Shown: positions 1 through 12,600, numbered from the stretch's first letter. The stretch: DNA of 64,000 bases from Pseudoscleropodium purum (GCA_963969395.1 OZ017796.1:7566501-7630500), one strand, 5' to 3'. Numbers and translations are program-made. The notes: a model not told the origin generated them from the sequence alone.

Positions 1-2
1 AC

Positions 3-839
3 AGACCGGCCCCGGAAGAGAAACCGGAAGCCGAGAAGACTGTTTCCGGGGGAGACCCGGAAATGCAAGATCCGTTCAACGGTCTGATCAACGTCCTCTG
101 CAACATCAGGGCGGATTGGGAGGTCAAGCACAGGACGATTGCGGCGATCGGCAAGTTGGTAGGTGCGCCACCGGACAGCAAGTTGGCGGAACAGGTGGCG
201 GAGTGCATCACGAATCCGGAAGAGACCCGGAAGCAGGAAGCAGAGATCCGCCGGTTGCAGGAGGAGGTGGATAAACTGAAGGCAACTCTTTTTGCCTATC
301 AGTAAGACGTGACGGCCGCCCGGGAGATGGTGGAGGAGACTCGGAAGATAGCCGAGCAGATCAAGGCGGTCCTGGGAGAGACCGGAACGGCCGCCGCCAA
401 AGCGAAGCTCTTCGACGAGAAGATCCACGAAGAGAAGAAACTATCCGGTTCCCGGATGGTCCGGATTCTCGCCGACTTCGCTGAGCAGGTGGAGACGGCA
501 ATGGTGGAGGGGCGGAAGGCTGCGGACCGGATCGAGGAGAGCAGCCGGAAGCTGACTGGAGCGACGTGCGACAAAGGTATTCATCTTTCAGACATCTCTC
601 TACCGGATCTCTTTCCGGACGCAACCATTCAGAAGGATAGGAAGGATTGGACTCCTGAGTCCAAGAAGTCTGCACGGACTGGGACTCCGGGCACGAGACC
701 GGATATCACCATCGACCTAGAGTCTCCACCCGGATCGAATCCTATAGAGGGGGAACGGGTCCGAAATTTGAGTGAAGTCTTCGAGGAGCTGGTCCTGGAG
801 ATTGGAAGCCCGACCATAGGATCTAGAGTTGTAGGGTAG
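3..839 (+). pseudogene. 3' part of unknown coiled-coil ORF of a GC-rich retroelement, one in-frame stop
   Basis: The frame is open from the left edge of the window and ends at the stop at 837-839, interrupted only by a TAA at 303-305; reading resumes in the same frame, so this is one protein with a nonsense mutation. The part before the stop (from a Met at 63) ends in a charged heptad-like stretch (EIRRLQEEVDKLKATL), and the part after it starts with more helix (REMVEETRKIAEQIKAVL), which suggests a long coiled coil. The C-terminal half is Pro/Ser/Asp-rich and probably disordered. I recognise no enzymatic motif. Codons are GC-rich and the sequence CCGGA recurs, unlike the AT-rich host DNA after 2009. 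Its position just before an LTR-like segment suggests a structural or accessory ORF of a retroelement, but gag, pol or a captured gene cannot be told apart. Confidence 0.5.
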
Positions 840-2009
840 ATAGGATTTTGGATTTCAGTTAGGAGTAGGAGCGGATCCGGCTCAACAGTATTAGGTTAGC
901 CGGAAGTTAGATTAGGATGGCGGCGGACCCCTACGGGTTTTCCGCTCCTTTTTGTGCTTTTAGGGTTTTTACCCTTTGTATATAAATCGGTTCTCGCGAT
1001 GGGAATTGGGAGTTGTTCATTTTGCAAACTTCTTGTACTTTTCTATTCTCTTCATTGTGTGTCTCTCTCCAGCGCGACAGGATTGTATGATGTGGAGTTA
1101 GGATAGTACGAGTTGGTTTGCGAGTGATTTCTCCCCTTGGTGTTTATTTTCCGATCCTAGGTGCATATGAGTAGGTATCGAAGAGTTGGGAGTGAACTTA
1201 GTTCCTCAGCACTTCTAGAGTTTGTGATTCTGGGTGAGAAAGCCGTTATTAGGCTAGGCGGGTAGGGAGGGATTCCTTAGCTGCGCTAGAACTCCCGGGT
1301 GGGAAATCCGGTTGAGTGTCCGATCTCCTGTGAGGTCTCACCACCCGTATGGGTAACGGAAGAACTTTAGTTGATGTTGGAACGGACGGGTGCACTTGTA
1401 ACCACCTGTCTTCGCACGGATCGGAAGTAGCATCAAGGTCGTTGTAGTACGAGAGGGTCGAGTGTGGGGTCTTTGTGTGACCTACAATCCGGATTGCTAT
1501 CTGGGTTGTTGTGAAGGACCAAACCGGATCCGGATTAGCTTAGGATTTTAGGAAGTAGGACAGTGGGTCTTCAGCCACTATAAGTTACGGAAGGAGTGGT
1601 GGGCCTACCACTCTCAAAATTAAGCGGCGACCCCTCTGATGGTGAAACAGAGGCAAAACTAAACCGGATAGGATTACGGATACAGGATGACCATCCCGAC
1701 CGGATTGGTCAGGACGGATTTCCAGGATCGGAAGTTGTGAGATCCTGGGATTTGGGTATTTGTATGGACCGGATAGTAAGTAGGACCGGAAGAAGGAGTA
1801 ATCCGGTCTGTAGTTATCCGGTGTGGTGGTATTTCTGGTTCTAGATCTAGGACCGGAAAGTAAGATTGGGATACTGACTTAGCTTAACTGCTTAATAGAG
1901 CTAGATACTTCACAGGATCTCGTGGGTTCGATCTTTAGAGTCACTTAGTTATACTCTAAAGCGATTTTTGTGAGTATAATGGGGAATTGACCTACCCTGT
2001 GCTGCGACA
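830..2009 (+). mobile_element. LTR-like GC-rich segment (putative 3' LTR) of the left-edge retroelement
   Basis: About 1.2 kb without a credible ORF directly follows the coiled-coil ORF. It starts TGTAGGGTAG, overlapping the end of the ORF, and ends with CTACCCTGTGCTGCGACA. It is thus bounded by TG and CA, and the two ends carry an inverted GTAGGG/CCTAC motif. It holds a TATA box near 979 and is dense in CCGG(A) throughout. Composition changes abruptly to AT-rich host DNA at 2009-2010. The matching 5' LTR would lie left of the window, so target duplication and LTR identity cannot be tested, and the left boundary is uncertain by tens of bases. Confidence 0.45.
979..986 (+). promoter_or_regulatory. 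TATA box in the LTR-like segment
   Basis: TATATAAA lies in the first quarter of the LTR-like segment, preceded by a TTAGGGTTTTTACCC stretch and followed by a pyrimidine-rich tract (about 1030-1070). This is the usual U3/R arrangement of a plant LTR promoter. The start site itself is not determined. Confidence 0.45.
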
Positions 2010-4067
2010 AATACCTTCTTTCCTAGCAGAACAAACAAAGCTCAAACTCCACTTCAATGTGCACAAAAATAACTCCATAACAAAAGACTTTGTTTGTATT
2101 GACACTTTCCAAACATGCTTCTTCCATTTCTTGCTTCATAAAATTGCTAGTACCACTATTTGAGTTCTAGAATCGTTCTAATTTTTCCTTCACCTCTCAG
2201 CTTCCACATGCCTATTCCAACAGACCTCACCAAGTACAAAATTGTAACCATTCCATTTGTACCCATCAATGCACTTACAATTCTAGTCATTTGGTTGACA
2301 TTCTATAGACCATTTCACATGCTATTCATTTTGAAAACAACGTATATAGTATTTGGCAATTCAAATAACAACCATTTCATTCCTCTATACTTCACAGAAG
2401 CACTATTAATGCTACAATTATAAAACTACTCTTTTTCCTACTAACATACACTCATAATTCAATTTCAAATAGTCCCTTCAATTTGTGTCTTCAAATAACA
2501 TTAAAAGACCAGCAACAAGAAAAAAAAAATACCAAGTACACAAAGGAAGATCTCTATCACTACTAACATCACACTGAAATTCTCAAAATTCATAAATGTT
2601 TTTTTCCTATTCTATTATTTGTTTATTACCTCCCTTTGATGACTTATATTATGCAAGTACATACAATAATGATTGGCATCCACCATATACTAACTTTTTC
2701 TACACTTACATATTCTTCTTCCTTCGCTTCTATTACATTTAAGCATTCTTGGTTCACCGTCTCACTTCCTACTTTGAAATTGCCATTACATGTTCCAAAA
2801 CATTCAAAAAAACTTTCCTACTTCTATTTATTTTTTATGGCGAATTCTCCACATGCTCCTACTTTCTGATGTCTACTATACTTGTCGTTAGCTTTGGACT
2901 ATCTTCATATCAAAACACCAATTGCCTATTTCCAGATCACAAAAGGAATAAAAAATTAAACTGCTAAAAAAAAGCTCTTCAATATGACAACAGTGAACTG
3001 GCCCTTACAATGCGCTTCATAATTTATTGTAATAGATCTTCATTCGGAAAATATATGCTGCACATCTCTACATTTAATCTAATTTTAAATTTGGCAATAC
3101 TATAACCATCTTCAAACAAAACTTCTTTGACAATCTTCGGAAAATAACTTAAATGCACTATTTCTTCCTCAATTACAAACCACTAATTGCATAGCTACTA
3201 AATTACCATTCACATATGTTATCAATAATGTCTACATCTACTACTGTTATAGCACAATGTAGCACTTCAAATTTTTCAAGAACTACTAATTAAGTAAGGG
3301 CATTCAAGAATAACTTTAATTCATTATGATTCCAACTTTCTTCACAAGTTTTTAATCACTACAATATACATAAATGAATATGGATTTGTAATACACTAGA
3401 ATAACAAACTTAGCTAAATCATTTCTCGTAAAAAAACCTCCACTACAAGCATGCACTCATAAGCCTTCATTTGCTGATACCCTCCCAATTAATCGGTATT
3501 CTTTTATTAATTTTGTTGATATTTCTCTTCAAATTCTAAACTGCTTCAATTTTTATTGTCCTACCTCTCTAAATTCTCCTTGAAGTTATTCTATGCTATA
3601 ATTCTTCATTTGCAATGCATTGCCCTCTGCAGTCTAAGATAATTACTTGCTCTTATTCAATTATCTCAATAAAGAAGTAGTTAGTTTTAACAACATAAAA
3701 TTAATGCATAAAAATTTCATGAACATTATATTTTTATACTTTATAACCAAATCATAAACTTCATTTACGATAACTATCATATTGTATTTTCTTTTCTTTT
3801 TACTGAAATTTGCGAAAAGTACATTATTGTACTCAATCATCACCTCTATGTAGACATACACAACATTCCAACAATGTCGTTTGTTTTACAAGTCCACATT
3901 CCAAACTTCCTTGAAAAAATTACGTTATGGTAAGACGTTGCCGTTTCTCTATTGCATCAACAACTTCAAGATTATCAATCAACACACTACCTTCCACTCC
4001 TGCACTTCCTCATTTGTACTACCTTCCCTTAGAAACAATACTAATATTTGTTAGCAACCTGAACATT
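2010..4067. other. AT-rich, G-poor noncoding DNA
   Basis: No conserved coding signal is seen on either strand; the short ORFs here are random openings in AT-rich DNA. The plus strand is strikingly short of G (at 3961-4020 there are 21 C and 3 G). It looks like a long-decayed, strand-asymmetric relic. Confidence 0.6.
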
Positions 4068-4711
4068 TTAACCCCTAACTGCCCACGGCATCAGATTCTG
4101 GTGTTTACAATAATTTGAAGTTAAATAAAATCCAACCAAATTGATATTTTTAGTAGTTTGTATTTTTGAAAAACTCTATTCAAAGTCTAGTTCTAGCATC
4201 AAAAATCCGATCTTCAAAATGATTGATTATGATTTTTCTATTCAAGATTTTGTGCAAGGGTACCCATTGCAATCTTGGCTTCCCATAGTGTAGAGGGCTC
4301 TTGGAAATGAGCCTCAAATACACTAGGCCATGGAGGAAAAATCACATTAGAAATTCATTAAAAAAAATTGTAGAGTAGATTTTGGAAAGTTGTAAATTGA
4401 TTAGAGTTGTGCATGTTAGGCCCTATAATCTCATATTTTTTTGGTTACCAACTTTTTAGATCTCACATATGAAAAGAGGTTTGAAAGATTTTTTTAGTTT
4501 TAACACCCTTGTGATCAAACATTATAATCTTTCAATCTATAAGTAATATTGTTGTATTTTCTTTTCCTATGTGATCTCTAACATCTCTAGTTTGAATTTG
4601 TATAGTTACAATTTTTTTGGAATGATACAATTTATCAAAATACTAGCTTTTTGTTGGATTTCAAGCAAATTCCAAGAGCCTAAAAACAAGCCTTGGGAAG
4701 TTAGAGGTTAA
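4068..4711. mobile_element. TTAA-flanked TIR element (copy A, 644 bp)
   Basis: The left end reads TTAACCCCTAACTGCCCA and the right end, reverse-complemented, reads TTAACCTCTAACTTCCCAAG, giving imperfect inverted repeats of about 20 bp bounded by TTAA. The interior is AT-rich and non-coding. Long interior stretches match, in the same orientation, the element at 59665-60241 (for example around 4435-4560 versus 59945-60065), showing that both belong to one dispersed family. TTAA plus a CCC start is the piggyBac signature, but no transposase is present to confirm the superfamily. Confidence 0.65.
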
Positions 4712-7700
4712 TCAACATGTCCTCTTTGCCCGAAACACATAAATGACTTTGTTCATTGATTACGAAAGAGTAGCATAAGATTCAAGAATAAACAAAGAAT
4801 TTTGACGAACATGAGGTTAGTATTCCACTTCCAATTCCCCAACTAAGTACTATAAATACGACATTGTATCCGCGTCCTGTCCTAATGTTTCATTTTGCAT
4901 CTTCAAATTTGGACACAAGTTTCTTGGACATTGACAACTTTCAAACATTTGCATGAGGACTTACATAGTGAAATTATACTCCTTCAAGCAAGGTAGGTGA
5001 CGTTACCTTCTACAAAAGGGCTTGCAATTTATAAAACTAGATTCAATAACATAAATACAAAAGGAAGCCAATACAGCTTCCATTGGATTCTTAAAATGTT
5101 TGTAACTTCCTCCATCCTATGAACAACATGTGCACAAAAGTATTCAATGACTACATAAAGCAACTGAAGTAGTCAAAAGGCAATATGATTCATCACTTTC
5201 ACAAACATCTCAAATTTTGCAGAAAGGTCTATAAGTCATCAACTGTAAGAAAGGTGTCAAATACTTCACATGAAAACTTATTACAAATAACAACATTGAC
5301 TACGGAACTGTATTCAACTAACAAAAACAAATATTTGGCATCCACTAAAAAAATGAATGCCATCCCTATTCAATTTGCACACCTTCTTTGTCTTCAGTCT
5401 CTTGCTTTGGACTTCCGCCATGCTCTATTTGCTTGTACAACTCTATATGCCAACATAGTTCTCAAAACAAATTCCTTGCCCAATCATTTGTAGTAGGCCA
5501 GCAAACTTTGAAGCCTTTGGAATAGTAGTTCCTTAATTCATGCACATTCTTCAAAAACACAATATTAATCACTTAACTTGTACTTCACATGGTCGTCTTC
5601 TTATAAGGATTTCACTAACATTTTAATGTCTACATATGTCTTGCTTTCAAAACTTACTAACATTTCGTACCTCACAATTTTCCAAAATCACCAAAATAAG
5701 TGAATTCATTATCAAGAAAAGGACAACCAATTTTTCATCCTCATGACAAATTCGCAATGCAATACAGAAAAAAATGAAGTGAATCTTCTTTTTCAAACAA
5801 TCACCAACTAATCTTCAAAAGAAACACATTAATCTACTATGATTACTCTTGATTTATTGAAGTTGACATCTTCTCTCTAGGTTCCATTACTCGAATAAAT
5901 TGAACATGGAAATACATAGGATTGGAGACAAACTGAAATCTTCAATGCATGAAAACATTAAACACAATTCCAATGCTCTAACAAAGCAAACATCCATTTA
6001 ATAAATGCAAGAAGTAGTGAGGAATTTCTTTGGAGTAATTATTGATTTTGACAAGCTTCCTACCTATTTCACTTTAATATTACCTACCTCCAGCTAGAAC
6101 AACGACTTTGAAGGTAATGGGTAAGGAGCATAGTCATCATTCATCAACGAAGGTAATTCATTAATGCAACATTCCATATGAACCTGTTGAAATTTTCTTA
6201 GACTAAAAGAAAGGTTTAAACTATCTTGAACCTACAATAGATTCAGTTACTACATGAACTTGTCACACCTCAAACTATACACTTCTCCATTCATAATATA
6301 ACATGATGAAACATATAGAAATAACAGTATAACACTGAAACTCATTGAACTTACATTTAATCTACTATATACTTTGATTCTCTTTTAGTGACATCTAAAA
6401 TAGACGGCAACTACTTCCTACTTCCATGTGACATATACATTCAATTCCTACATCAATTCCTATGGTTGCTCAATTTATATACAACTACCACTCATAAACG
6501 AAATTAACTTATAAATAACACATATTCATGTGCTATTGTAATGCCTTTCTACTACAAATCCTTTATCACTTACCCTTTGGGTTATTAAATTTCATGATAA
6601 CAAAACATCCAAAAGTACGTCAAACAATAACATGACAACAAGGACACTTCATTTTACTAGAAGTTCACATAATACGTGTTTCATTCACATATTTTAGAAA
6701 CTACACAACATATTTGAACAAGCATGTTCATTACTAGTTCCGTGTCAACATTTACCTAACATTAACATTGAAACACAAAATAGTGAATCGACCACATCTC
6801 CATAAACTATTTCCTTATAAAATTCAATTTGCATTTCTCTTCAAATCTGTGTTGTGTCCCCTACTTAATCTTCAGGAAAAAAATGCTTCATTGCCAATTA
6901 AATATGCAATAGAACAAGTTTCCTGTCCATTTTTTACTCCTTTAACTTAGAGATTAAGAGGAAAACAAGACAAACACAATACATAGACGACTAATGCAAA
7001 GGAATTTAGCAACATTCATTATTACATAAGACATTCTTTAGTATAGCAGGAAATACAAGACATACAATGCTCTCACCGCACAAAAACATTCATTCCTCTT
7101 AGTCAATCTCTATAAACTTAAATAAATAACCCAAGGTGCATTACGTAATTCTGAATTGACATATATCATTGTTTTTGACAAAATCATATTGTTAGAGAAA
7201 CATATTTTCATTACAAAATCAAATTCTCCATTGGCAACTACTCTTTCTATATATTAGACATTATATTCTCTTAGTAATCTCCATTCCACTACTGCATGAA
7301 GTACACTTCATGCTGGCCCACTTATATGAAGAGCATTGAATTTCAAAAATTAATTACATGACCTTCAATCTTTTATCCGATCTGACAATTTGCATAAGAA
7401 GCAAGAGGACCCTACAGAGGAATTCATGACAAATGACAATTATTTTCGAATAATGAAAACTATACACTACTCCTTTAGGTTAAAAAATTAGCATCAATGT
7501 ACAAAGAAGATTCACAACCGCCTATACATGTCATTTGTAATACCAATGTGTTATACAAGCAATGTCATTATCTAAAAATGAAAACATAAATTGGTTTCTT
7601 CATTTCACAATTCTTGTATACATACCTCTTTTTTATAACAACACACACGTGGCAGTAACTACTTTTTGGCAGATATACCTCCAGTTTTGTAAGAATCTTC

Positions 7701-8068
7701 AAATACGGAAGTCAGGAGGTGCATTTGCAAAGCACCCCCCTATGTCACTCGATGAGTTCATGAAAAAGGCCATTTCTTCAAGAAGGACTTTGTTAATATG
7801 ACGTTGTCATTTGTATTGAAGAAGGAATTGCACAACTTACTAAAAATGTAACTAATCAAACATAATATGTACTAAGAATGAAACTAAGAAGCAAACAATT
7901 AAAAGAGAAAACAATATATTAAACAAAGATAGTCTTTTACATAAACTTTCAAAAAAGTAGTCTATTGCATTCTTGAATTGTTAAATAAGAAAAACATCTT
8001 CAGACTTCGTGAACTTGTCCACTTGCATGAAAATAACAGAAGTCGTCAAAGACACTCTCCATCAATCT
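4712..8068. other. AT-rich, G-poor noncoding DNA (continuation)
   Basis: Continuation of the strand-asymmetric block. ORFs of 60-100 codons (for example 5185-5493 and 7562-7801) have no recognisable domain, splice context or codon bias. The block ends abruptly where the retrotransposon LTR begins, and similar sequence resumes after 17487, suggesting that the retrotransposon inserted into it. Confidence 0.55.
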
Positions 8069-9019
8069 TGTCATGTTAATCAATGGCGGGTGGTTGGTAG
8101 GCTCTGTAGAGCATGTCGTAGGCTTAGTATTGTCCAAATGGTCATGTATTGGTCATTGGGGGCCTATATTAGAGTTTTGAGATTGAAGGAGGTGTGAACA
8201 GAGCTATTTGGGGGCTCCTTTAGGGTGGTTGTAACCCTAGGCCGCCCCTTTGCTCCTTCACTCTCTTCAAGTCTTGCATATGTGTGTAGTTTATGAGTTG
8301 ATAGGAATTGGAGCATGGATGTAATGATGATTGGTTGTTATACCAATCTTTACTAGTGTTATTCCTTGATTCATCTCGGTTTGTAAGACTAATCCAATTG
8401 AGACAAAGTATAAGCTATCTTGGAGTGTTAGGGAAGCTTATTATTTGAAGAGAGTGAAGGAGGTGTTGATGTGAGAGCACTAGAGTTGTTAGAGACGTTT
8501 GAATTGCTGTATTAGGGTTGCTGGCATTGGTGGTAACGTGCGGAAGCGCTGGCAAAATCAAATCTTGGAGCTTTGGTGTTGGAGGTGCTGATGTTGAGGT
8601 GGAGGGTGTTGGAGAGTTTCCAAGGGTGACAAGAAGATCTAAGAAGAAGCTCTTTAATGTAAAAATTCCATAGAAATAAGTTTCAAGCAATTCCGACACT
8701 TTTTGCAAAAGTTGTGTGAGTTTGAGTAGAGTGGTGAAAACCCTCATGTGTGCTGGACCAAACATGCAAAAGTGCTGATTTAGGGTTTGAGGGCCATTAG
8801 GGTGACTTTTTAGTGTTATAAACACTAGAAGTTGTTGTATTCCAAAAACTGTAAAATTGTCGAAAACTGTCAATTTTTGAAGAAGTTATGGCAGTTTGAA
8901 GTTTTGGAGTTGAAGCCTTGTTTTGAGAGGTGTTTTGTGAGGTTTGTTGACGTTGTTCAAGCTTTGATAGCTTCGAAGAACGAGAGAGACGAAGACCAGT
9001 TGACTTTTGATAGTTACCG

Positions 9020-9165
9020 GACCATTTACTAGAGTAATTTTGAATATTACTGGATCAATTATCGGGGTAACTTTTGGAAGTTACTAGGGTAGTTACTGGG
9101 GTAATTTTGAAAGTTACCAAGGTAATTTCTTGGATAACTTTTGAGTAGTTTTTGAAAATTACCAC
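9020..9165. repeat. Array of TTACT/GGTAA inverted motifs inside the LTR
   Basis: Units such as GGTAATTTTGAAAGTTACC, GGGTAACTTTTGGAAGTTACT and AGAGTAATTTTGAATATTACT follow each other; each is an imperfect palindrome with a TTTGA-type centre. The last unit, AATTACCACAA (about 9158), pairs with TTGTGGTAATT at 9213-9223 across the A-rich tract. The role is unknown; clustered palindromes in a U3 region may bind protein or form hairpins. Confidence 0.5.
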
Positions 9166-9174
9166 AAATTATTT

Positions 9175-9211
9175 TAAAAAATAAAAAATAAAAAATAAAA
9201 AATAAAAAAAA
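9175..9211. repeat. (AAAAAT)n simple repeat
   Basis: Five to six A-rich hexamer units lie within the LTR. Confidence 0.85.
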
Positions 9212-9666
9212 TTGTGGTAATTCCCTATTATACTAGGGGCTGATTTTAGTTTGGAGGTGTAGAAGGAGGCCATTTAGAGGGGTTTGGAGGGCTATTAGTG
9301 GGTTACAAATTTATTACTTGTAGTTGTGATGCCCTAGCCTATTTTGGAGGCTTTCTTTTATACTTTGTGCATCATTGTTGTTGCGGGCAGCGTGGGTTAC
9401 ACCATTGCTTAGCTCCATTTCTTGTTACGGTGACGAAGTGGGAGTTGTGACCCACATGGTCGAGACTTGCTTGTTCTCATGGTAAGGCTGGAGTTATGAC
9501 CAGCAGACCGTGATTTTGAAGTTTAGGATCCATTTTCACCGACAGTATCTCGTGGAATGCCGTCGGTTCCACCTATCCCATATCCCGTGGTTTTCTTATC
9601 CCTACCTGGATACTTGAACCAATCTAGAGCTTCAACAGGATAGGCCAACGGGGAGCAGTTTGACAG

Positions 9667-9678
9667 TGGTATAGAAGA
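9667..9678 (+). promoter_or_regulatory. Primer-binding-site-like sequence (initiator tRNA-Met type)
   Basis: TGGTATAGAAGA lies two bases after the LTR end (TGACA). Plant LTR elements primed by initiator tRNA-Met usually carry TGGTATCAGAGC here; the first six bases and several later ones agree. It fixes the 5' LTR end and the plus-strand orientation, and gag starts 22 bp downstream. Confidence 0.6.
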
Positions 9679-9699
9679 TTCGACATTCAAAGGTCGTTT

Positions 9700-11458
9700 A
9701 TGGTTCAAACACGGACGCGTGACTACGTTGCAGAGGAAGACCAGGAGGTCGCAGTTCACGTTGAGGAGGACAGAGAGGAGTCAGCTCTACCCTCCGTGAT
9801 AGTTGATCCCCTTAAGAGTTGGAGAATTAGCGTTTTTGACGACATGGAAGACCATAATGGTGGATCCATGGTTCGTGACCGCTACTCCGGAAGAGCTGAG
9901 GACGTGGCCTTTAATGATTGGAAGACCAGGTTTCGATCTTGGCAACGCACACAAAGACAACACAATGTTCTTTTCAATGATTGGTGGGCTTTTGAGCAGC
10001 TACCCACCCATCTTGAGTTTGAGGCGTTGCAAACCTATGATTCTTGGTTTGAGGATCATAGGGTTGAGCTTGAGGAGGTGGAAGACTATTGGGCTCGAAG
10101 GGTGGAGTTAGTCACGGCGTTGAAAGAGGGAGATGCATTCCCAGCAACTCAAACTTCAAAGACTAGTGATGGAGATGAAGAGAAAGGCGAGGAAGCTACC
10201 TCGGGCCCTGATGCAACACGAGCTGCGCGGTTGCTTTCTAAAGCTGCTACGAGTGGCGCTAGTGGGACTGCAACTACATTCATCTCTCGGTTGGCTTGAG
10301 CTTCAAATGATGCAATAGCCACGATGGGCCCTCTTCCTCAGTTTGATCCACTCCGATTGTTTTTTGAGCATTTGGAGATGGAGTTTGGAGGCATTCGCCG
10401 CGATTGCATGCGCCACATCCAGGATTTCAAGAAAGAGATTGGAGACACTTCCCGCATTATGTATGCAAGACTCTCCAAGTTTGCTCGTGATAGCGGAGAT
10501 GCATTCACGGAACGCCAGTTGGTGGAGCTTTATATGGGGAAGCAAGACAAGAAGATTCGTGATATGGCACACCCTCACATGTTGTTGGCATATGATTGGA
10601 GGTCGAGCTACTTTAGCTCAAGCTTTTGCTATTGTGGAGCAATTGGATCGAGGGCTATGTGTAGAGGAGGTTGGAAGATTGTCATCCATTATGACTTCAA
10701 CACCCAGCTAGACTAAGATTGTTGTTGGTAGTTCTAGCAAGAGCCAAGGGAACCCCAAGGTCTCCAAACAAATTGCTATGGCAGCTGAAGTGGAAGTGAC
10801 AACCAATTCTCGTATGCGGTGTTGGAATTGTGGATTGCTAGGCCACGGAAAGAGAGATTGTCCTACAGATACATCATCTGAGGGTAAGAATGGTGGGCAA
10901 TCAGTTACCAACAAGGGCAATGCAACCACAACAAATAGAGGCCCACAAAAGAAAGTACAAGGTGGAGGAACACCTCCAAAGTGCACTTATGCACCTTGTA
11001 GTCGGGTTGGTCATACGGAGGACAAATGTTGGGTGAAGAACCCGCAGTTGAGGCCTCAATCTTTCACCCCACAAGGTGCTCAAGGGGGTGGATCAAATTC
11101 TGGGGGCAACAATCTTGAGGCACGCATGGGAGAGTTGCAAAATACCCTAGCATTGCTTATTGCAGCGACAACAAAGATCACACCAGTTCCTTCTAATTCA
11201 AAGCCTGGACCAGATAGGTTTGAATATGGAGCATTTGGTGAGGTGGTTGCAGCGGTGGCTACGAGATCACAAGCCAATTCTTTACCAGTTGCACCCATGG
11301 TGGAAGGAAACTCAACTACTCCAGGTGGGCATCATGTGCGTCACCAAGGGCCTCCTGATAGTATTGGGCAATCAAGATTGCCAATGACATTTGGCTTGGC
11401 AGATGTGGTGACTAGTCCATCACTTGAAGCTAGCCCTGATGGAAGAAATTTCCCGTAG
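9700..11458 (+). pseudogene. gag: gag of the methyltransferase retrotransposon (capsid plus CCHC knuckle), broken
   Basis: It starts at ATG 9700 (MVQTRTRDYV), the first ATG after the primer site. An acidic N-terminus is followed by a Trp-rich helical region (FNDWKTRFRSWQRTQ) and a capsid-like region (RQLVELYMGKQDKKIRDMAH, about 10519-10578) typical of plant Ty3 gag. After a frameshift near 10590 the reading continues in the next frame with a zinc knuckle, CWNCGLLGHGKRDC (10820-10861, pattern CX2CX4HX4C). A second Cys/His cluster (CTYAPCSRVGHTEDKC) follows at about 10982. Breaks: TGA at 10297-10299, the frameshift near 10590, and TAG at 10709-10711. The frame ends with TAG at 11456-11458, six bases after a slippery heptamer that would lead into pol. 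Gag packages the RNA in particles; this copy cannot. Confidence 0.75.
11446..11452 (+). other. Possible -1 ribosomal frameshift site between gag and pol
   Basis: The heptamer A AAT TTC is in the gag frame, fits the X XXY YYZ rule, and lies just before the gag stop TAG (11456). A -1 slip moves translation into exactly the frame used by pol. The sequence is seen directly; its function is inferred. A downstream pseudoknot was not evaluated, and a simple indel mutation remains possible. Confidence 0.4.
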
Positions 11459-12600
11459 AAAAAGACATGATGGTGAAGAGTTTGGCTGTTAAACTCTTAG
11501 AAGTTCCATTGTTTTCAGGGGTTTAGTTGCAGAGCGACAACTTTGATGCAGCTGCCGTATATCATATGGCAGGGAAAATAATTCAAGGAACGGTCCAGAT
11601 GCCTGCCAATGTGGCCATGAGGGAGATGGAAGAGTCTTCTTTGGCTGAGGGTGATGTGTGCACAAGGAAGGATGCTGCTAAAGAAGCAGCGAATGCCTTG
11701 CGATGTTGGAAGGGGTGGCTAAAAGAACCTCCTTCGCAAGCAAAGTTTGATAGCCACTTGAATTCAAGTGGAGAAGCTGTTGAAGTTGCCACAAGCTATT
11801 TGGCAACGATACTAGCTCGTGCAACTCGTGAACGCTTGCAAGTCAAGCCTGGAGTGGTGCGTTTGGCCAATTCTAGCCATGTCTTTTCTGTGGCTCGAGG
11901 TGAAGCACCTCAAGTGTTTCCACAAAAAATATTGCTTGATACAGGAGCCCAACCAGTCATGCTAGGCAAGTTGCTAACTCAGAGTTTGGGGCTTCTTGCT
12001 AGTGACTTGGAGCCATGTCCTTTCACCATAGCAACATCACTAGGGGGCACAAAGCAGCCTACAGGGATGATAAAAGAGCCCCTACGACTTCGGTTCAAGG
12101 TGGGCACTGATGCGTATACTCACATCTCTATGAGGTGTGTTGTAACAAGTGCTACGAGCTATGACATTCTTTTGGGGCAGCAAGTTTTGTACCCCATTGG
12201 TTTTGGTCATGATTCTTGGACTGAGGAGGTATGGTTTCGACCAGGGTGGTCACAAGGAGATGGACGGAAGGAGGTGATTCCCGTCATCTTTGGAGCTTTT
12301 GCTGGCGTGGTTGAGGGATTGGTGACAGTGTATGGGTGTGTTGCAGAGTGGTTGGCAACCGGAGATTTTCTAATGGAGGGCAACATGTCTGTTATAGACT
12401 CGCCTCTAGAGTTAGATACGCCAACACAAGGCAAAATCAACTCATTTGTAAGACATCCCAAGGATCCCATACCACCATGGATTTCACCAAAAGCTTTGCC
12501 TGAGAAATGCCATGAATTAGTGGAGAAAGTAAACCAGCAGCTATGGCAACCACAACACACACTACCACCTCTACAACAACTGGTAGATCTTTCTGATGAT

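Larger units (their letters stand above)
8069..9665 (+). repeat. 5' LTR of the methyltransferase retrotransposon
   Basis: It starts TGTCATG and ends GTTTGACA, so the termini form the inverted repeat TGTCA...TGACA expected of an LTR, and a primer-binding-like site begins two bases later. The right end is well fixed by that site; the left end is inferred from the terminal motif and the change to AT-rich DNA. A weak TATA-like CTATATTA lies at 8164. The segment also contains an array of GGTAA/TTACC repeats (9020-9165) and an (AAAAAT)n tract. No second LTR is available for comparison. Confidence 0.6.

Noticed and set aside
1445..1456. TAGTACGAGAGG, resembling the sarcin-ricin loop of 28S rRNA
   Set aside because: The match stops after about ten bases and no surrounding rRNA sequence is present.
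9700..10299. First gag segment as a separate small protein gene
   Set aside because: The same frame continues past the TGA with capsid-like sequence and follows an LTR and primer site, so it is gag with a nonsense mutation.
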